Source: Sambucus nigra (taxonomy: Eukaryota; Streptophyta; Magnoliopsida; Dipsacales; Adoxaceae). From it: a stretch of 64,000 nucleotides of DNA. The notes beneath the pieces were generated by a model that saw only the letters and a list, made by a program, of their open reading frames with translations, was not told the DNA's origin and did no database searches. Position 1 is the first letter of the stretch; the number at the start of each line of letters is the position of its first letter. The DNA lies in contig OX422211.1 of the NCBI GenBank assembly GCA_949130495.1, forward strand, positions 338,959,504 to 339,023,503, given 5' to 3'. Positions 59,438 through 64,000 of the stretch are shown in pieces. Both the position numbers and the translations under genes were made by a program.

Positions 59438-60401
59438 TTGTACGCGAATGATCCATTTACATACTATTCGGTAATCATGTCTTTTCATAGTGATCTAGGT
59501 AATTATAATGGTTCACATGGTAATCATATTCAAACTTTTTATTCTCAAGAGTCCGCGGCTCGACCTATTACAATTAGTGAGGCCATTCTAACTCTGGAGT
59601 ATGAAAAGCTTGAAAACGAATAAAAAAAATCATTTTGGGGAATTCGATGACGATTTTTCTTCCGATATTTGTGAAACTAAAGAAGGTTTTCAACCAAACG
59701 AGGAATCCGAGGTTCTAAAGCTAAGGGATCTTACTTTGGAAGAAAAGACGATTTTTCTAACCAAAAGAGTATTGGATTTTCTTTTTACCCAAAGCACGAA
59801 GAATATCGATTATGGTTTTGTTAAGAAAATGGTCGCACTTTGCGATGAGGTGCATTCTTATTCAGAAAATAAAGAGAAGGTTGAGACTTATGTGTCACCT
59901 CAAAATTCCAAAGAACATCTCATTGAAAGTGAGACTGTTACCCTTGAAATTCAATCTCCAAGTGATGATGAATCACTTGAGATTGAGTTTATTTCATCAT
60001 CATTCTCGTTCATCGTTATTGAACCATTAGAAATACCACTATATTCCTATGAGTCAGTTGAAAATTCTGAAATGTTTACACCTTTTACCGACGAGGACAC
60101 TTTGCTAGAATTTTTTTCTAATATGGACTCTTTCTTTTTGTGTGCTCCTCTCCTCATACTACTTGAAAAATCTTTAGGAGGTGATTATATTTTTCTTGGA
60201 TCTCAATTGTACTTGTCCCACCTAACATCCAAGCTCCCTATCATCCCGTTAAAATTTTTCATTGGCAATGGTTCATTTTTTCCATCTCACATATGCCTTC
60301 CGTTGTTAAAAAAAAATTCTTATTTTCTGAAAGGCATGCATGAAAATGAGGGTACATCGATTACCCCTCAAAGCCAAATTGTATTTTGGGTGGACCCTTA
60401 A
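59438..60401 (+). pseudogene. Element C frame of unknown function (two overlapping parts)
   Basis: A 61-codon frame (59438-59623) overlaps a 266-codon frame (59601-60401) in another phase, and reading continues sensibly across the overlap, so a single frameshift is likely. The protein is acidic in its first two thirds (runs of Glu, Asp and Ser near residues 110-180), then hydrophobic, with IGNGSFFPSHICLPL near residues 222-236 and PQSQIVFWVDP at the end. No zinc knuckle, gag or enzyme motif is visible, and I do not recognise the family. It takes the place of gag-pol between primer-binding site and PPT. Confidence 0.55.
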
Positions 60402-60666
60402 TTTTTTTGACTTCTAGTGTATGAGTTATTAGAAGTTGAAATCGTAGGTTGTACATAATTAGCTTTTTTTTTTGCTTTCCTTTTTTTATAGTCTAGTGTC
60501 ATTATTTAAAGTTTTGTTATTCTTTTTGCTATGCTTGGTTCTAACGTGTTTTGTCGATTTAATGGACTCGGACTCAATGGGGATCGCTCCATTTAGGAAA
60601 TATCTTTATTTTGCTCTCTTTATGTTGTGTTCTTGATTTTCATTGAGGACAATGCAACATTTAAGT
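60402..60666 (+). other. 3' non-coding part of element C
   Basis: It carries the TTGAGGACAATGCAAC block (60641-60656), which commonly precedes the polypurine tract in Athila/Tat-type gypsy elements. No gene. Confidence 0.6.
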
Positions 60667-60680
60667 TAGGGGGTGTGGGA
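60667..60680 (+). promoter_or_regulatory. Polypurine tract of element C
   Basis: AGGGGGTGTGGGA-type purine run after GTT, in the expected position after the GAGGACAATGC block. The LTR does not start immediately after it; a spacer with A-rich repeats (60745-60840) follows. Confidence 0.6.
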
Positions 60681-61138
60681 TATTCTTCCCATTTATTGTT
60701 CAGTTTCATTGATTCGATCACATATTCTTTCCAAGTATGTTTTTTTAGAAAATTTCAAAAAACAAAAGTGAAAATTTTTGAAAAAAGCCAAAAATATTTT
60801 TCTTCAAAATAAATAAAAATTGGAATTTAAAAGCTTAAAATGTCACATTTTATAGTCTCAAGTTGTAAAAATCCAATGCACAAAGCCAAAGTCGACCAAA
60901 GATGGAAATTGAGCGAAAATTGACGACTTAACGAATAATTGTGGCGATTAATCAACCCGGTGAGATTTCGAGCTTATCGATTTTTTCGAGTTTTTAAATA
61001 TATCCGAGTTTATGATTTACTCAATGTTGTTTTCAGCATTTTAATAAGTCGTTGAGGATCTCGATTTTATTAATTTGATCGGTTATGGGAAATGTGTGAG
61101 ATATTGTCTTGAATAACGTGCACTAAAATATCTCTAAA

Positions 61139-62294
61139 CTAAATTAATCTTGAGATGCATATGGTAAAGCAACTCACATTTGAACAATGAAGTAGGCCAT
61201 CGTTTGTTACCCAAAATATTGGCCATAAAAATTTATGAAAAATTATCCCTTTGCTACCCAATTTGAGCCTAATAAAGTTTTTTCCATTTCGTTTGATAAC
61301 CTGAAAAATCCAATTAGCCCGGAATCGTGAAGATTGAATATTCATCAAATAAAGTCCGAAAAGTGTATAAAAAGGGGAAAGAAAAAGTTTAAGGTGTAAT
61401 TGGGTAACATGGAAATGGTTGGAAAATCTGGAATTGGAAAAGTTTCTTATGATGTCCATTATTGCTTTTTCCGAGCTATTGCTCATTTTCCCCCTTTTTT
61501 CTTATTTTTCTTTTTCTTGTTATTTTTGTTGAGCATTTTTCTATTTTTTTCTTGCCCCTTTTATGCACTTTTTGGACTTTATTTGATGAATATTCGATTT
61601 TCACAATGTTAGGCTAGGTTTTTAAAGGCTGGGATGCGTGAACCCAACCCGATGTGGTTTGCATGGGTATAAAATTAGTTGTCTAAATTTAATAATTGAT
61701 TAGATCGTGTTGTATGGTGATCATAACCGTTGTAAGACTTTTGATCTCGTTTGCCCTAGGTAACCGGGATGCTTAAGAGTACAACGCGTGTGTAGCTAAT
61801 ACGACATCGCTTTACTCGTCCTTTGCTTACATACTGTGCGGGATACGATCCCTCATATATGTAATACTTAGGAGTGTTATAGATCGGGTTTTAATTCATC
61901 CTTTACTTACATACTGTGCGGGCTATCCCTCATATATGTAATACTTAGGAGTACTAAAGACCGGGTTTGATCAATTAATTAATTTACGACTAGTTTTGTA
62001 CTAGTAAACATACTAGGAGTTGTGGGACTGTGCCCTACCTTAATTTTCCAATTAATTTTAGTTAACTTCTTTATTTCCCCCCTTTTCCTTTCTCACTCAA
62101 TCATCATCTTTACACTTTATTTTTTGAAGTAATAATTCAATTAAAATCTATCAAACATTCCCTGTGGATTCGATACCCAGACTCGCCACTATACCCCATA
62201 AGAGTGTACTTAAAGTTTAGTTTTTTATATTATGGTTGGAAGCCGATAACAACAATTAGTGTATTACACGGACGCTCGGTTTCCACCTCGATCA
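61139..62294 (+). repeat. Element C 3' LTR, rearranged
   Basis: 61600-62294 matches 58587-59279. Left of it the order is altered: 61325-61376 is an inverted, near-identical copy of 61555-61606 (shared GGACTTTATTTGATGAATATTC), and minus-strand DNA from about 61290 to 61190 resembles 57958-58010 of the 5' LTR in reversed orientation. Part of the LTR has therefore been inverted or duplicated in inverted form. Frames in this region (61139-61612) are not genes. Confidence 0.7.
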
Positions 62295-62299
62295 GGAAG

Positions 62300-62874
62300 A
62301 CACTTGATATACTTGAGAGTACGTGTGTTACCTCACGATAAATCTCATGGTGATGGTACATGTGAGAAACATGGATGAATTCCTACTATATACGTTCAAT
62401 CATGATTTTAGTTAGGCGGTACGATGTAAGGACATCGATGGTACTTGGCCAGTGGAAGGCGGGAACCTATTGCCTAGGTCAACCATGCCACACAGAACCG
62501 GTAACCCGTCACAAACCGACTTCCTAATATGGGATAAATATAGGGTCAATACTCAATACTCATGGAATGTAGTGTGAAAATGCACGAGTCTTTAATTAGT
62601 GTTTTCATGAAAAGTATTATGTATGTTAATAGAGATATGTATAACTACTAAGCATGGAAAAAAGGGGAAATAGAAAAGTGGCATATAATAAGAACTAACT
62701 ATATAGGTGAATTAAATCCTGTAAATATGTACAAGAGATACAGAGTGTGTGAATATATACAAGTGGAATGGAACATAGAAACATGGATAAGAAGGATAAA
62801 TTATGAAAGTATGTACAAGTGGGGGGAAGCATGGAAAGGTACAAAGGAATTGAAGTAAGTGTTATGGAGCCTAT
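62300..62874 (-). other. Element D leader, distal part
   Basis: Non-coding. From about 62730 rightwards it contains degenerate copies of the minisatellite word ATGTACAAGTGG. Confidence 0.55.
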
Positions 62875-63009
62875 GATATATACAAGTGATATAGAACATG
62901 CGATATATACAAGTGATATAGATCATGAAATATATGCAAGTGACATGGAGCGTGTAATATGTACAATTGACATGGATCATATGATATCTAAACGTAATAT
63001 GGACATGTG
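62875..63009. repeat. 27-bp minisatellite, five units
   Basis: Units start at 62875, 62902, 62929, 62956 and 62983, with consensus close to GATATATACAAGTGATATAG then a 7-bp ACATG-type tail. Divergence rises from left to right. Because 27 is a multiple of three, the plus-strand frame encodes a nine-residue repeat (IYTSDIEHA and variants), but there is no sign it is a gene. It lies between the primer-binding site and gag of element D. Confidence 0.93.
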
Positions 63010-63190
63010 ATAAGTGATAGAAAAAGTGAGATATAAAATACAAACGTATGTACATGAGATGGAGAGACATATACATGGCATATGGATGTGATCATGAGAG
63101 AGAAAATATTCAAGTGAAAATATGTACACACATAGAATATAAAGTATGAGAAAGAAAACAAAATCCAATGTAAATAGAGTCTAGTTCCCA

Positions 63191-63209
63191 GTCCCAAACG
63201 GAGTCGCCA
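63191..63209 (-). promoter_or_regulatory. Primer-binding site of element D
   Basis: On the minus strand TGGCGACTCCGTTTGGGAC lies next to the LTR end at 63212. It resembles the TGGCGACTC(T/C)..TGGGGA sites of Tat/Ogre-type gypsy elements. The tRNA was not identified. Confidence 0.65.
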
Positions 63210-63211
63210 CT

Positions 63212-64000
63212 TTGGCCATCTCGGCACCTCACCACTCCGGCACATGCACGGAGGCATCGTGTAAGCTTCCATTTTGAGAGATAAGGGGAACTATAAAAGT
63301 GATTGTTATCAGTTTGTGTGAAGTGTGTAAATATCAGAGTCACCAACCTATTTTTCTAAAAATAGAAAAAAAACACCCATTTATAGAGACAACATAAAAG
63401 ACTACAATTGCATGCAAAACCACACAAGAAGTGTTCTCCTTATACTAAAGTGTATGAAAATGTGAAGAATATGTGAATGTGCTAAGTGTACAAAGTGAAA
63501 GAGTGCATGAACGTGCAAGTGTGTGGATATATATGAGAAGTGAAATTATCATATCCACATCAAGCAAAATATGGCAACGAGTCATTCTAAGAAGATAAGC
63601 TAAACGAAAGTATGTGAGAATAACTTAGTTGTGAGAGGTATCTTGAGACCGTAGCATCGCTAGAAAAAATTGAGTATGTATGATATGGGACCGCTAAGAA
63701 ATGATATATTTAAAAAGGATAGCTATATGGGAAGACTTACTAAGCATATGAGTGAAATACTTATATATGAATATGAATAAAAATGAAATAAATAAAGGAG
63801 GATTCAAATCCCAAAATGACTTGGGATGCCTACGTAGCAAAAAATATAATTAAAGTCCATATAGTTCGTAATGAAAATTAGATGGATCTGACCCATAGTT
63901 TGAATCTAGAGTATATCTCTTACTTTTTTGAAAAAGTGTGAAAAATGTGGTGAGAGTGTGATAAAAAGTGAGATAACCCTAAATTGGAACTAAGGTATGA
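63212..64000 (-). repeat. Element D 5' LTR, cut by the window edge
   Basis: It aligns with 40612-41335. The sense start lies beyond 64000. No gene is supported; ATAAGGGGAACTATAAAAG near 63281 is shared with the left LTR (40681). Confidence 0.75.

Larger units (their letters stand above)
57754..62294 (+). mobile_element. Element C: non-autonomous gypsy element with target duplication
   Basis: GGAAG flanks it on both sides (57749-57753 and 62295-62299). It has a 5' LTR TGATTAGG...CTTCGATCA (57754-59279), a primer-binding site of tRNA-Asp type, one decayed frame of unknown function, a PPT and a rearranged 3' LTR ending CCTCGATCA at 62294. There is no protease, RT or integrase. The primer-binding site resembles those of Athila and related plant gypsy elements. 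It sits in the leader of element D. Confidence 0.9.
40612..64000 (-). mobile_element. Element D: Tat-type Ty3/gypsy retrotransposon (window-truncated)
   Basis: Reading leftwards from the right edge: 5' LTR (64000-63212), primer-binding site, leader with minisatellite, gag (57169-55700), protease, RT, RNase H and integrase down to 48890, two reading frames on the opposite strand, a 70-bp tandem array and a 3' LTR ending at 40612. Order PR-RT-RH-IN is Ty3/gypsy, and the sequence blocks and antisense frames match the Tat lineage. C, E and F are nested in it. Its full span exceeds 23 kb with insertions. All pol frames are broken. Confidence 0.8.

Noticed and set aside
61139..61486. 115-codon minus-strand frame and the 70-codon plus-strand frame at 61400-61612
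   Set aside because: Their similar C-terminal and internal words come from the inverted repeat within the element C LTR, not from a protein family.

Overview
The window is a piece of a flowering-plant nuclear genome. It is AT-rich and consists almost entirely of transposable elements, most of them broken and inserted into one another. The organism is inferred from Ty1/copia and Ty3/gypsy LTR retrotransposons with plant-type primer-binding sites, CACTA, hAT and PIF/Harbinger-like DNA transposons, a plant mobile domain (PMD) reading frame, and no bacterial-style gene packing. I found no convincing host gene, tRNA gene or rRNA gene. Species cannot be named from sequence alone.

Layout. 1-657 is the 3' end of a gypsy-type LTR, followed by LTR-like AT-rich DNA to about 3320. 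At 4230 a CACTA transposon ends, inserted in the reverse transcriptase of a minus-strand copia element (4231-7693). A hAT-type element (8089-13582, 8-bp target duplication) contains a 2.95-kb solo LTR (9361-12312, perfect 5-bp duplication) and a 0.68-kb non-autonomous DNA element (12649-13325).

The centre is a four-level nest. A MITE (14463-37680) is split by minus-strand copia element B (14958-37511). The left LTR of B is split by plus-strand copia element A of the same family (15122-31068, duplication TTATC). The 3' LTR of A is split by a gypsy derivative G (about 21120-30740). A, B and G each keep a gag-type gene but have no pol, so they would need enzymes from other elements.

Between 37684 and 40611 lie a long (AT)n run, a candidate Helitron, a 279-bp tandem duplication and a complete MITE (39334-39671).

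From about 40612 past the right edge runs one large minus-strand Tat-type gypsy element, D. From left to right it has its 3' LTR, a 70-bp-period tandem array, two reading frames on the opposite strand (a PMD-like gene and a second frame resembling plant retroelement-associated DUF7745 proteins), decayed integrase, RNase H, RT, protease and gag, a leader with a 27-bp minisatellite, the primer-binding site and the 5' LTR. D is interrupted by an LTR (F, about 46079-47510), a gypsy fragment (E, about 52310-54250) and a TSD-flanked non-autonomous gypsy element (C, 57754-62294).

Cross-cutting signals: LTRs of three different families carry clusters of short palindromes all centred on TCGA; gag frames of A and G are closed by nonsense codons with no frameshift, as expected from cytosine deamination; and G carries a repeated LTR module with a variable G-tract and a conserved hairpin.
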